Assembly (NCBI GenBank): GCA_028673005.1 | Contig: CM054116.1 | Span: 26,389,840 to 26,453,839, forward strand | Direction of reading: 5' to 3' | Length of the DNA stretch: 64,000 nt | DNA from: Tanypteryx hageni | Taxonomy: Eukaryota; Arthropoda; Insecta; Odonata; Petaluridae | Shown: positions 25,955-38,500 of the stretch, in pieces | Numbering within the stretch: position 1 is the stretch's first letter | Layout: each line of letters starts with the position of its first letter | Translations under genes and position numbers: made by a program | Notes under the pieces: model-generated | What the model was told of the DNA's origin: nothing | The model's database searches: none | Seen by the model: the letters and a program-made list of their open reading frames with translations, nothing else

Positions 25955-25957
25955 TTA

Positions 25958-27170
25958 GTCATCACCACACTTAACAAATTTAAGGAACTTCATAAAAGAG
26001 GTAGACAACATCATCATCGGCGGATGATAACACTACAAGAAATAGGAAGGGAAGCCCCAAATATTTGAGCCACAGGTCGAGATAGTATTCTTTACGGCGA
26101 AACTTAAAAGATAAAAATAGTAAGTGCTCGCGTCAAACTTTTACAATGGAATCCACTCTATGAGGAAAATTAAATTTTTAGTCCCGGAACGCGGCTATTA
26201 TGGTTGATGATAAACAATCAAAAACCAATGAGAGATGGATGTATTTTTGCGAAATTCGCAAAATACCTTTAAAATGTTCGTATATATTTTCCAATTATCG
26301 CGATATCGTCGCAAATTTTAAATTTTGTATTTTAGTTAAATAATGACGATTGGAAAAATCGAAGCGGCATGCGCTAAAGGTCGCATTCTATATGTTAATG
26401 TTTCTCAACCTTTTATTTGCTGACGATCCTTTCCTGAGCAAATACAAATCCACTATTCTCCCGCTCTCGAAACGAGGTCAATAAAAATATGACCAAAATT
26501 CATCTAGTGAGAGGTATATGAAAAAGAATTCTACTCGAGATTCATATCATATTCCTCCGTGCATTACACCTCATTATATATATGTGTGCTATACAAAAAG
26601 ATAAGATATGTAATATACAAATAAGAATTTATTTTATCGCTTATGATTGAATTCCGACCGCCACAGTAAACTTGTGAAAAACGCTCTTTCACTCTCGAAT
26701 ATGCGATTCTCGTTGCCCTGCGCGATTGGAGATATGCTGCCTTGCTGACTCGTCTTACCGAAAAAAGATAAGCTACTGGCTTTCTCAAACAGTTTGTAAT
26801 GTTGCTCTCGATTTCAATTGCATTTTCTTAAAATCATCTATTATATCATTTTTTTAACTTAAATATGTGCTTGAAAGTTCTTAAAAACGTCTATAAGAAA
26901 AGGCTTTTAAGTTTTTTCAAGCTTCAATTTTTAAGGTACGTTTCAACTCCTCACAAGTTTATACAAGGTTACCAGTACTGTTCTTATTTTTTAAAAACTA
27001 AAGAGGTACAAACAATAAGTGTGTATTACGCTAAAACCGCTTGTGGAATTTTACGAGACGAACGGGAAATCAGTGCGTAAATAAAAAGCGGATTTGTAAG
27101 AATGGGCGAGTAAAGAGTGTGACGTAATCACAGTGGGGAGGGGATCGTAGAAGGAAGCAGGAGAGGGGCT
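25958..27170. other. No gene recognised
   Basis: AT-rich; short frames at 26564-26788 and 26865-27080 without recognisable domains. Confidence 0.5.
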
Positions 27171-27179
27171 GGCGATTTG

Positions 27180-27320
27180 TGGAAAGAGGGAGAGAGGGAG
27201 GGAAAGGGAGGAAGAGGGAGGGAAAGGGAGGAAGAGGGAGGGAGCATTAGGGAGGGAGAAAAGGGGAGGGAGGATTAGGGAGGGAGGGAAAGGTGGGAGA
27301 GGAGGGGAGGGGAGAAGAAG
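27180..27320. repeat. Purine-rich (gagggaggga)n tract
   Basis: Imperfect repeats of gagggagggaaagggaggaa. The 125-codon frame on the opposite strand (27051-27428) is a proline/leucine/serine-rich by-product of this tract. Confidence 0.9.
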
Positions 27321-27324
27321 AATA

Positions 27325-28240
27325 AGAGGAGCGACCGACTTCCTTATGGCGTTCCAAAATAGAACGCTGTCACTTACCGCCAAAGCACCTCTCCTGCCTC
27401 CTTTAAATCTTTCATTCCTTTTCCACATGCCTAAAATTTGTTTCGCGTTCTCAATTCATTATCGCATGTGTTAACTATTTCTGAAAATATGCCATTAGGT
27501 TAATAAAGAGCGAATGTTGCGCTGCATTTTATGTTCGACTCTCCTTTTATACTTAAATATTGATTTCAGGTGATGATTATCCGTATTGTAATAACATTTT
27601 TCAATATGTCATTCTGTCACGCTGCGTCGTTAAGGGATCTTCAAGGAATTATGTGTACCAAATAGGATATGGATTATAGGACAGAATTCACCTAAATTAC
27701 TAATAAGGTGGCGTAGAAAGGTGTTTCTTGAGTTGTGCAGATTAAAGTTTAGTCGTAATGACCGTATTTGTGTATTGTTCAGACCCGCGGCAAAAGCGTA
27801 GTTATTAAGCTAGTAAGTTGTAACGAAAGACATAACTGATGTATTTGCATCGGAGTTTTTTAAAATTCTTTCCAACTGTTGCATTGTTATTTTTTATTTT
27901 GTTTTATAACAAATTTTGTATTTTTTATTTATGCTGCAGTTCGACACAAATAATCGGTACACGAAAGTTATCAAATTTTATTTTATTTCATTGTTGAAAT
28001 ATTATAAACCATTTTTATATTAATTTTTCCGTTTTAGAAGTTCGTTTTTATCTTATCACTTATTCAAACTGCCGAACTGGTATAATAATGAAACAAAATT
28101 CTCGGTATTTCAATGAAAATTCAAATTAAATAAAAAAACGGCTCAATTTACATAGGGACGTTTATTTTGTATATTTTCCTAAGATATCAATTAGTTGCAC
28201 CAATGCATACACTATCAAATAATTAAGTTTATAGATATGA
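27325..28240. other. No gene recognised
   Basis: AT-rich unassigned sequence. Confidence 0.5.
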
Positions 28241-28395
28241 GTGCGCGTTCGTGCGTGCGCGTTCGTGCGTGCGCGTTCGTGCGTGCGCGTTCGTGCGTGC
28301 GCGTTCGTGCGTGCGCGTTCGTGCGTGCGCGTTCGTGCGTGCGCGTTCGTGCGTGCGCGTTCGTGCGTGCGCGTTCGTGCGTGCGCGTTCGTGCG
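28241..28395. repeat. 14-bp minisatellite, about 11 near-identical units
   Basis: The unit gtgcgcgttcgtgc repeats head to tail with almost no variation and degrades into gcttgcgagtgcgtgtgcg. Because 14 is not a multiple of 3, every frame cycles through all phases. This creates long Arg/Ala/Cys/Val frames on both strands, which are not genes. Confidence 0.97.
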
Positions 28396-28399
28396 CTTG

Positions 28400-31300
28400 C
28401 GAGTGCGTGTGCGCGCGTGCTGTCGACGAATAGAAATTCTTTATTTGTTCCAACTTGGCTTATTGGCATTTTTACAGAATACATTACAAGTAGTTAAGCA
28501 TAATTGTATACTTCGAAATACTTTTAGATGATTAAGTACCTTACTGACATAAAATTAATGTCGAATTATTTGCCTACTTTCTCGTTTATTGTGACCAATT
28601 ACATCAGTTCTTATAATAATTGCGTATGCAACCATGTATTGTAAATTTGGCTGTATAGTAATCTGACAAAAAGTTTTTCTATGGCTATATTCTTAACAAA
28701 AATAAATTAACTAGTAAATGTTTATAATGAATGAAAAATGGGACAGCGGTTAATGCAAATCGTCCCGATTTACCCAGTTACAACTTGTCAATAATTACAA
28801 ATAAATTATGTGATTTAGACAGTTTATATCACGAATAAAATTCAAGTTAATATCCGTAAAAATTTAGAGGATTTCTAGGGACTGTTTATCTTGTGGGATG
28901 ATTGCCTCCAACTATCTTCAGGATTTCATCATTACCTATACGTTGAAACGGGATTATTAAATTTTTGTTTTTAGGCATTTCATCATCTACGAACACCTAA
29001 AAGGGCAACAAACAACCTTACGTTAAATTTTACATAGCGAAAATCATTTATATTGGTTTATCTAAAAACAAATTGTCATTCGCTATCTTTCGCCTGCAGC
29101 CAAAACAATTTACTATTTCCATTTTTAAGACGATTCACGATTCGTGAGATATTTAAAAGCGACCTTTGTCTCAGTCAAAAAGAATTCTCCAAGCCATTCA
29201 GATAATAAAACTCCCTAATTCGTTTAAATTAGAAAGATTCATACGTTAATTGCTTTGAATGATTCGCATATATTTATTATCTCCACAATATATTTTATAT
29301 GACCTCTGACGATTTTTTTTCTCCAAATTGATTTCTAACGGACGTAAATTTTGAGAAGGAAATACCAACACTGAAAGCGATAAAGGTTCCTCATTAACTA
29401 CTTCATTAAAAGCGAGGAAGATCTCCCAGAATTATCCGCATAAGGCTCGTCCGAACCTAATATGCGCAGTCCCTATTTCTCAACTGGTCTCAGGAAAATG
29501 TTAACAAGGATGAGAAATGTTAATTTTTACAAAGCATGACTTTATTTGGTGATATTCTACTCTCCTTCAACCGGATCTTAGGAAATAACCCGTGACTTGG
29601 AGAGATTTCCCTATATTTTAAATGCCAAAAAATTTCCGGTAATCAAGTAGAGGAATAACATGTATGACGGCCTTTGGAGCATTAAAATATTTTTATACAT
29701 TTGGTCAACTTTCCTAAAAAAAAACAATCTTTTTGTGCCGCGATCCCATTCCCTAATTTTGGCTTTCCAAATATCGTTCTAATTTATCTTCCATTGGCGA
29801 GCGAATGAGTAGAGAATATTGCGAATTCATGAGAACATATTGGCTGAAACGCTCATACATGAAAATTGCATTGGCAAAATTTTACTCTCCAAGTTAAGGC
29901 TTCTCAATAGGCAAGAGGAAAATGCAGAAAGTAGTTTATTGTTACAATATTTCTATTTCGTCCGAATTGGAAAATTTTTTTAGGCGGTGTCATTTAGGCC
30001 AATTACTATTTTTAACGCCACGCGTACTTCAGTATGTGAAATAAAAATATGATAGCGGTGTTCGTTAATTCTAAAGGGAGAATTTTGGGATTTGGAATAA
30101 AAAATCCGGTCGGATGAATGTTACTGAGGGGAAAATACAAACTTTATTGAGCGGAAGAAACTAAACATACGCTTCACGAACGATCTTTTAGTTTCCCAGA
30201 AAATAAATCAATGAAAATCTCTACTTTTTATACATAAATTTTACGATTTCTGGTGGTATGCAAATTTTTAAATGTGTACATATTACTGTTCATGGTAATG
30301 GTACTCAAATCTTGTCTAGAAACACGAAGAGAATACAGCCGTTATCTTGCCGCGCCAAACGATTGTTTTAGCATACCGACATTCTCCGAAATATTAGATT
30401 TGATAAATAAATCAAGCGGAAATAAAGTAAAATAGATCAATAGCTTTCTTGTTGAAAACAGAGTCAAAGGTTCCAGAATAGGTCCGAAACAAGATATGTA
30501 TTCGTCTCCAATCGCAGCTTTTCATATAAAACCACGTTGCCTAAGGGAATACTACGCATAAATACATATAATTTCTCTAGTTCCAGATTTTACAAATACG
30601 TTTTATTTTTTAATGCAAATCGAATGCACGCACTTTTCGCTGTTAGGTACATGATTTTAAAATGGGTTTTCACTTTCCTATAGACAAATATAAAAGAAAA
30701 AATGAAGATGAAACTCATTTGGAAGTAAGGCACTTGTAATACACAGCGCTTATGAAATAAACGAACTAGCGTATGAGATAAATCAATAAGTTTTAATGAC
30801 GTTAAAAATAAAATCAAAATGGCAGACTCATAGTTTATCAAAGGAAATTGGTTAACGATGTTAATTGTCACTAAAACTAGGAAATGAAGAAATTTCTCCG
30901 CGAAGCTCTAACACAAAGAATAGTAAAAGAAAACTTGCATGTCGGGACGATAAGGTTGCCAGTCACGAAATGATTTTATCAGAATACAGAAGCGAGATCG
31001 TGAGATTAACGTCCCGTCAACGATGGAAATGGCGTACCAGGTAGCTCCATAGCTATGTTGCACGATATTTGTTTCGAAAATTTTTTTTTTCTCGGCACCT
31101 TAAAATAGAGCACTACTCTTTAAGGTTGTAGGAAATTTCTGCAAAACGAGACCCTGCTGTCCACACGAAATCGCAAGAGACAGTTTGGCTTAATTTTTTG
31201 GGGCCAAGTTCAGCGTAAACATCAAAATTGCGACGGAGAAAACGACGCAGAAATATTTAAAGAAGCTGGCATGGCGGGAAAATATTACTCAACACAGCGA

Positions 31301-31855
31301 TTGCCACGAGACACAATACATAAGTGTCTCTAAATCGTCTCAAAATAAATATAGCAAAACATATCGAGTAACGCTGTGAGAAATCAGGTGGGCTGTGTTA
31401 TTAGAGTTAACAGCTCGTCAAGAAAACAAGAAAGATGATTAAAATGGGCCAAAATCGACATTAACGCATGTTCCTTATTAAGTCGCATACACACGCAGGT
31501 TCAAACCCACGTACTCGAGATTCGAGTGCACCACATTTATGGTCCCAATTAAGGTGTGAGACGCTATTCATAGCGAATAACAAGGGCTTGGCTTATTATT
31601 CATCTCTCTTGCTCTGCTTACCTCGCTCTGTCGCCCTTACTGCGTGCACGTTGTGGGCGCCTCATCTCTCCTCGGTAGAGAAAAACTCATCCAAGTACTT
31701 TTTCTAACGGTAGACTTTCCAAGGTCTCATGAACCACAACTACAGCAAGAATTATTGTCTTGGCGAATATTCGTAGCTTTGCTTAGGTTCCAACGCCGAC
31801 CAAAGCAGCGTACAAGTACGCATTGTCTTAAATTATCAGGCGAGGTGTCTCCAGA
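28400..31855. other. No gene recognised
   Basis: 3.4 kb of AT-rich DNA. Short frames (30253-30435, 30590-30871, 31468-31707, 31644-31901) have no recognisable domain. No repeat family match inside the window. Confidence 0.5.
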
Positions 31856-32361
31856 AATTTATCGGCTATCTTCGCCAATCCTGGGTTGTTTTCAAAATTA
31901 GAGATACCGTTGTCACTGGAAAAATGCCTTTATTACTAATATGTAAAAAATAACATCAGACAATTACTTTCCAAAATGATACCGATAGTTTTATCATCTT
32001 CATTCTGTCTCCGCCTTAAAGCTATGTTTGGCGTAGTAAAACGGCGGGAGAGAGGAGGAGAGAGCGCGCGCTGTTGCTAACTCCTCCGTATTCATTACAC
32101 GCCCGGTCATGTATATTACTTACTAATATAGAAGACATGGCAATAGCGCACGCTGCAATTGCTACTTTCCTTCTCTCTCCCGCCAGTTTTGCTAAGCCAG
32201 AGGTAGCTATTAGGTGGAAGCAGAATGAAGATGAAATAATCATTTTGGAAAGTAATTTTCTGACGTTATTTTTTACATATTAGTAATAAAGGCATGTTTC
32301 CGGTGACAATAGTACCTCTAACTTTGAAAACAATCCAGGATTGACAAAGTTAGCCGAATTT
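31856..32361. mobile_element. Foldback (long-hairpin) element, ~505 bp
   Basis: The left arm ~31856-32077 and the right arm ~32139-32361 are reverse complements over ~220 bp. Matching landmarks are tcggcta, caatcctggrttgttttcaaa, tgcctttattactaatatg, ttccaaaatgat and ggcgggagagag. About 60 bp separates them. The frames 32022-32243 and 32074-32283 are artefacts of this symmetry. It resembles a palindromic MITE or Foldback element. Outer flanks (aattt and atttc) give no convincing target-site duplication. Confidence 0.85.
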
Positions 32362-32364
32362 CAA

Positions 32365-33715
32365 AAATGTAAAAAAAATGGGATATTAATTTTGCAGTTA
32401 TAAAATAACGCTTCCAGTTACTTATTCCTAATAGTTTTAGGTAAGTGCCATTAAAATTGCAAGTTGATACATTGAAGGGTTTCTGAGATGTCAACATTCA
32501 AATTGGTCTTATCGGATTTCCAGGTCTAAAGACCGTGTTTTTCTTCAAATACAGTCCAATATAAAATATTTTAACAAATACTTTAAGATGTACATCAATT
32601 AACGTAGAAATAAATTCTCTACCCGCTACGTTTCATCACATTAAAATCGTTGCGGTTGTTTTCGAGATATACGGTCTCAAATTCGGATGTCTAGACTTTT
32701 TACGTGGACTAGTAGGCAGTGCGTTGACGTAGTCGAGAGTAGGTCGTTGCTTCGTCGTTTGAAGATTTTTTTCCTCGGATATAAATGTCACGCAGAAGCA
32801 ACTGAACATCGTAATGGGCTAAAAAGCCGCGAGGGATTTGAACAAAAAATTTCGACTTTAATTTCAAAAGACATCAGCAATTTGAAGAATAGCGGCCGCA
32901 ACTGTCGTGATCAGAGATACTGCACATACAGATGATGCTACGAGTCGGAATCTGGATCAAGCAACCTTCGATTGGAAATGAAAGCTGAAGTTTCGGCAAA
33001 TTCAGTTGTTTTTCTTCCTGTTTTATTTAGATATTTCCACAGTTATGAGAAAAGGTGTTTAATAAAATGAGCTATTTTTAATGAAACAAAATATTTTTCG
33101 GTTGCGAGAGAGAAGCGTTGACTGAAATATTTTGCTGTGACCAAAAATGAAAAGCTGTACCATAATTCAATGCGTTTCTTATATTTGATTTCAGAAATAT
33201 TCCTGTCAGTAAGGACAGTTTGATAAGTGTGCCTACATATGAACGCCTGCTCTCATTTGGATATGTAAATAATAAAACGCAACATGCAACCATATTCACG
33301 GAGCGCGCAAATATGAGAATACAAATACATCCTCTCGAGTATTCAGCGGACAGAAGTAAGAATGAAGATTAATAATAATTAAGAAGTAACTATGATAAAG
33401 AATGAGAAAGATGAAATATAACCTAAGAGTAACAAATAATCAAGGATAAGGATAATAATAAAATAACTAATTACCATAGAAGAATGAGGACGCTTACTTT
33501 TTTAGTTACGGTCGGGTCTTTCTTCGGCCTTTCGATAAGATACAAGAGTGTATTAATGTAATAATTCAATAATTCGTTTTATGCTCAAGCAACTATCGCA
33601 TTACAACAAAACTACCCATTGGCTCAGATTGCTTGACTCTCAGAAAGAATTGGCTTTAACATCATACGGAGAAAGAAACTCAATAGCCCGATAGGACTTG
33701 CCGCGTATTTAGAGA
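32365..33715. other. No gene recognised
   Basis: AT-rich; frames 32687-32935 and 33078-33299 show no domain. Confidence 0.5.
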
Positions 33716-33764
33716 GCACTATAAACGTTTAGGAAAGGCAGTCTTGACGCATGGCGGAACCTTT

Positions 33765-34107
33765 TTTACATTTATCAAATATTAAAGCAAATATAAAAAA
33801 ATGGATGTGACTAGAGCAAACACCCACTTCCGTTTGACCGATTTTTACCAAAAACTAATCAGCACGTCTTCCTTTAAAAAAACTATCAAATATAAAATTT
33901 CACGCTGATCTGATTAATAAGTTGTCGAGTTATAGCAGCCACAAAATATCGGTCACAGACACACACACTCACAGACATAATCGAGAAAATAGTCAAAACG
34001 TGTTCAGGGGACCTTAAAACATGTATTTCCGTTGAAATCTCGAAATCGATTTTTTTCATGAAAACAATAATTTCTCTATACTTCGTATATGGAGAAAGTA
34101 AAAATAG
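33765..34107 (+). mobile_element. 'tatggagaaagta' repeat family, copy 1 (3' part)
   Basis: Shares tttatcaaatattaaagcaa, cacccacttccg.t.gaccg, taccaaaaactaatca, gacataatcgagaaaatag, acgtgttcagg and cttcgtatatggagaaagta with copies at 36050, 46226 and 47325. The 5' half is absent. The unit carries a CA-rich microsatellite before cagacat. No coding capacity; transposon class unknown. Confidence 0.75.
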
Positions 34108-34109
34108 TA

Positions 34110-36040
34110 AGAAATTAAATTTTCATTCTCCCAAAATCGAACTCAGATAATAGAAAGATGGAGCAAAAGCCACACAATTGTACCAATGTGTAAAGAAGCA
34201 TTCTCATTTTTTAATTTCCACAGCACTCGATGGTTCTGGTTTTTATTTTCTCCAGAGGTTCCTAAAACTCTCTTATCTATAAAAGAGTCGCGACGCTATC
34301 TGAGCGGCTTCCCTAAGCCACCAGTTGACCATTTTCGAGCAAAGGGCTCTACTCATATTATCTCATTTATCATCTTTCCTGCGCGATGGCATGCTAACTC
34401 AAACAAAAGCAGAATTTCGCGTGATTCACGCGAGCCTAGGAGGAAAACACTCCGCCATATTGTTTGTTTGCTATTACGATTTGCCAAATTTTAAATAGAA
34501 TATTTGTACCGATATATTTATCATAGTGTGGGATTATTGTGAACTCCAAGCATAGTTTCATAGAAAAATTAGAATGTGAATGTATTAAGAGGATGGCACG
34601 TGTTCCAAGAAAGGAATTAGAATTTTACATTTGATAAACGTGATATTCTGTTCTTATGAGATGCCTATATTTCAAACGGAAATCTCTGCCATAATTTTAA
34701 TGACTTATTTTAAAAAGATGAAGGATAAATTACAGGAGAAATAAAAATTCCGTGAAACTTAATTGGTGAGCAGAGATGACATGAAAAAAATTTAAGAAAC
34801 GCGAACGAAAGGTACTTTCCTCAGGTATAATAACGAAATTGTTGTGCCGAAAAGGAAGAGAATGGTAAAAACCAGGTGCGAGTATTAAAAAAATTAAAAT
34901 TCGATTTACCAGACAGATGATTACTGGGAATTGTGCGAGTGAAAGTGGTGAAAATGGATATTAGAGGATGAGGAAGTACCAAGAGAAATGCTGTAAGGCC
35001 AAATGAAACGTAAGAGAGAGAGGGAGAGATGAAGGTTAGAGATGGCAAAATAAAACGCCAATCCCGAAGAATGAGATGAAAATTATTATTAAAGGGGAGA
35101 ATTAAAAATAGCCTCTGAATGCATCGTAGGATGGATAATGGGAGAACGTCATTGGTAAGCAGCCGTGACGTTTGAACGGACATTCCTTTCCGAAACCAGA
35201 TTTTACACTCCCGATTTAATTCAGTGATATGACATTGTTTCATCTCTAGAAAAGAATCGAAATATCGCAAAGGTTTATAAATTATCAGAGATAAAACGGA
35301 AACTAACATTTTTGGTAAGGAAGCAATCCGAAATAGACTGCGTTACATATTTTTTCTAAATTAATTTATTTTTTCTTGCATTCATTTATGAATAGATTTT
35401 TGAATGAAAAGTTAAAAAACTGCAGGTGCTAAAATGTCTGACATTTCCTTCTTGCTGTCAAATATTGAATCAATGACGACATAAAGAGCATCAAATTGGT
35501 GTTTGCGTTTCCAAGGTTAAGGATTTTTTTCTGAGAGCATCGATAGCGTGTACGAGTTCCGTCTATGAGGAGACTTCCGCAAGATTATAATATGCTTCGA
35601 TTATACCAAATTTGGAAGATTTAAACATAAATATAGGTGCTTCATTTTTAATAGAATTTACATTAACGGACTTGTCGTGTGCCACTGTTCAGTTTGGGAT
35701 CCACTGGTGTATGTATCTACATTTATCTTAGAGTAAACGAAACTGTTATCTCTAGGAATAAAGCAGCCTAAAATTCAAGTCTGCACCCAAAAAAATGACA
35801 TCTATCCGTATTATAACCAGAGTTGGTTGCTGGCAATCATTTACGTCACGATCTAGAGATGTTGTACGCGCATAAAGAGAACGATCGCTGAGTAAACGCT
35901 CGCTGAAACACGCTTCATTCGCACGACAGCTTCAGGCAAGTGAACGCCTGCAAAATGCAATATTCATCAAACATTACGCAAGGTTCACTAGAGAATTATC
36001 GACCTCATCTTATGGCCGAAAAAATGCAAGAATAAGCATT
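34110..36040. other. No gene recognised
   Basis: A 162-codon minus-strand frame at 34821-35309 is rich in Leu, Phe and Ser. It has no recognisable domain and no splice or homology support, so I do not call it a gene. Confidence 0.5.
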
Positions 36041-36049
36041 TCAATAAAA

Positions 36050-36680
36050 AAAATCTGATGTGGCCACCACATGATTTTCTCCATACCTGTATTATTTCTA
36101 AAAAATTCCAAATAGGTTAGATGATTCTAAAGAACTCAGAGAAAATTTAAAGACTTTAAAAAGAACAGAGATAAACCATAGCCTTCTGATATTGGATATA
36201 GCCACGAAGCTCCAAAAATTAAGAAACCATATAAAAGCGTTACTAAGACCTAATTAAGCGTCAATTGTTAACAATAGTCGTCGGTAGGTGGCGTGGTGGT
36301 GGCAGATAAAAATATAAGATTTCTCTTAAACAATGCATTATATGGGGAAATGTTTCAAACAAAAGTTGTAAAAAATTAAATTTCCTACAATTTTTTTCCA
36401 GTACATTTTTATATTTATCAAATATTAAAGCAAATATTTTCAAATAACAAGTGTAAACACTTCCGGGTGACCGATTTTTACCAAAAACTAATCGGTTCTT
36501 GTGGCTCGTAAAAATGTTAAATATAAAATTTCGCGTTGATCTGATTAACAGTTTTTGAGTTAGAGCACCCACAAAAAAACTGTCACATACGCACGCACTG
36601 TCACACACACAGACATCATCGAAATCGATTTTTTTCATGAAAACAATACTTTCTCCTATACTACGTACGGAGAAAGTAAA
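36050..36680 (+). mobile_element. 'tatggagaaagta' repeat family, copy 2
   Basis: It starts near tgatgtggccaccacatgatt and includes aattgttaacaatagtcgtc, ggtaggtggcgtggtggtgg and the common 3' part ending ctacgtacggagaaagta. The segment 36110-36230 differs from the other copies. The 125-codon minus frame at 36261-36638 lies wholly inside it and is not a gene. Confidence 0.75.
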
Positions 36681-36684
36681 AAGT

Positions 36685-36828
36685 AAGTACTTATCTTAGG
36701 TATTTCAAATAGCCATAACAAGGTTATAAAAAACCAGATGCGCATTTCGACTTCAGTGGTGATTTACCTGCGCATCTGGTTTTTCATAACCTTGTTATGG
36801 CTATTTGAAATACCTAAGATAAGTACTT
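36685..36828. repeat. Near-perfect hairpin: 60-bp arms, 24-nt loop
   Basis: The arms 36685-36744 and 36769-36828 are reverse complements with a single mismatch (at 36728). Outer ends read aagtacttatcttagg and cctaagataagtactt, inner ends gatgcgca and tgcgcatc. The loop is 36745-36768. A transcript would fold into a 60-bp stem. It directly abuts the end of repeat copy 2. It could be a small-RNA precursor-like hairpin, a very recent inverted duplication, or a sequencing or assembly foldback artefact. Confidence 0.95.
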
Positions 36829-37023
36829 TTTCAATTTTTTTGATACTGAAGTGTTTATTCTCGAATCACGCGAAGTTATATGCTAAATTCAAAGTTTGAT
36901 TATCGTGCTCAGCGTATGGCTTGCATCAAGTAAGTGGTAAAGATTATTCCTTTGTCAATAATTTCATTGAAGTTTAGGTACATTTAAAATGTAAACTTCC
37001 AATTTATGAATGAACATATATCG

Positions 37024-37290
37024 TGTTGTCCTTCCGCGTAGCGGATCTGGGTGCGAATCCAGGGAGAGGGAGAGGTCGGTTTTTAATTAAACCCGACTTG
37101 TGCTTTGTGAGGACGCGTAAGAACAGCACTTCGTTCTTCGGAATGGACGTTTGATGCTTTTCGCAAGAGTAGACTAACGCCGAAACCGGGTTTCCCTCCT
37201 CCCTTCAGCCTAAACGTGTTGTGCATGAGTAGAAATTGTTCATCCAAGTTAGGCTACTAGCCAAACCCGTGAAGATGATGACGTGCCCCG
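37024..37290 (+). mobile_element. tRNA-derived SINE, 5'-truncated or diverged
   Basis: It contains gtccttccgcgtagcgg and a B-box-like gggtgcgaatcc, aligning with gcccttccacacagtgg and ggttcgaatcc of the SINE at 63812. Further on, cagcacttcgttcttcgg, ggacgtttgatgc matches cagcgctccgtccttcag, ggatgttaagc of that copy. The two therefore belong to one family, here without a recognisable A-box. It may extend to ~37290 (cgtgccccg). Confidence 0.65.
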
Positions 37291-37299
37291 TTAATTTTA

Positions 37300-38335
37300 A
37301 CAGTTTACTAAATAATTTTCGTCGAATGTACATATGATGTTATTAGGAACCACTCCTTCCCGAGGTAAAAAAATATTAAATAATTAGAATCGAAGCAAAA
37401 GCATTTTAGGACTAATAAGCGATTAGTGTTGCGCTAACAGAGTTAAGTCATAATTCACACCACCGTTAATATCCGTATGGAAATTAACGTTTTCATTTCC
37501 CGCTTAGTGAGCCCATCGCTGATGTGGAAATGAAATGTGACAGAAGCAGCACTCGAAAACTAAAAAATAGGAGTTTCGTTGCGTTAGATGAAAAATAAAT
37601 AGGCGCATTTTATAAACTCTTTAAAATATTTCGATAACTCGGATTGGTGTCGATTATCGTGAAACTTCGGTATGATGAAGATTGAGAAAACAAACTTGTG
37701 CATCAACTAACGGGATTACGCTTCTCTTAATACAGAAATGAACGAAGAAATATGCGAGTCGTCCGACATCCCGAAGGAATTACTTATTATTTTATAATAA
37801 GGCGATCACAATGGCAGAAACGTCACGAGGGCGCACCGAACTCGTCAAAACAATCGCAATAAATCAATGTCGAACCAACTGATTCTCTGCCGATGACTCG
37901 ACAGCTCTCTCGAGGAGGAGAGGTTTGTTGGATTCGAGAGAGAAGTGCTGAAAAGCTTGAAACGCTACCATCAGCATCCGTCGACTACTTGAAGATCGTG
38001 AGATAAATGCAAACTGCTTTACAAGTAGGCTTCCTATTATGAGAAACTGTAGCCAAGGTGGAACAGAATCTACATAGATTACTTTCCCTCGTCTCAAAGA
38101 ATAAGCTTCCATCTGAGGAGAGCAGCAATTACGCCGGGAAAGGGCGTTCCGATTCTAATGACCCACAGCATCTACGTGAGAGGGAGAAGGGCGCGCGATT
38201 TAGCTCCATTCTCCGCGATATCACAACTCGACCGCATTCGTGGTAGCAGTGAAAGTAGTGAGTCACGAGAAAAAGTGAAGGCTAGATGAAGGGAAAGGAA
38301 TGCCGTTTAGGTGATCAGATGAGGAGCGACTCACG
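37300..38335. other. No gene recognised
   Basis: Modestly GC-richer from 37850. A 62-codon frame at 38058-38246 has no recognisable domain. Confidence 0.45.
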
Positions 38336-38339
38336 AGGG

Positions 38340-38500
38340 TAGTTAAGAGTGGGAGGGGGAGGGTGGGATGAGGAGAAAGGGAGGGGAAAAGAGAGAGGTG
38401 AGGGAGGTATAGTTAGAGAAAGGGAGAGGAACACAAAATACAGGAAGGAGCGAGGGAAAAAAACAAAGAATGTGAGAGAGGAGGGAGAATGAGGCGAGGA
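38340..38500. repeat. Purine-rich tract (gggagg/gagaga)
   Basis: Irregular polypurine sequence; the frame on the opposite strand (38413-38616) is a by-product. Confidence 0.85.

Noticed and set aside
27051..27428. 125-codon proline/leucine-rich frame on the minus strand
   Set aside because: It is the reverse complement of a polypurine tract and has no domain.
28195..28531. Long Arg/Ala/Cys-rich reading frames on both strands
   Set aside because: They are translations of a 14-bp minisatellite whose length is not a multiple of three and whose sequence lacks stops in most phases.
34821..35309. 162-codon minus-strand frame, the longest single frame outside the gene
   Set aside because: Hydrophobic and serine-rich composition expected opposite purine-rich DNA; no domain, splice context or conservation evidence visible.
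36261..36638. 125-codon minus-strand frame
   Set aside because: It lies entirely within copy 2 of the interspersed repeat, and corresponding frames are broken in copies 3 and 4.
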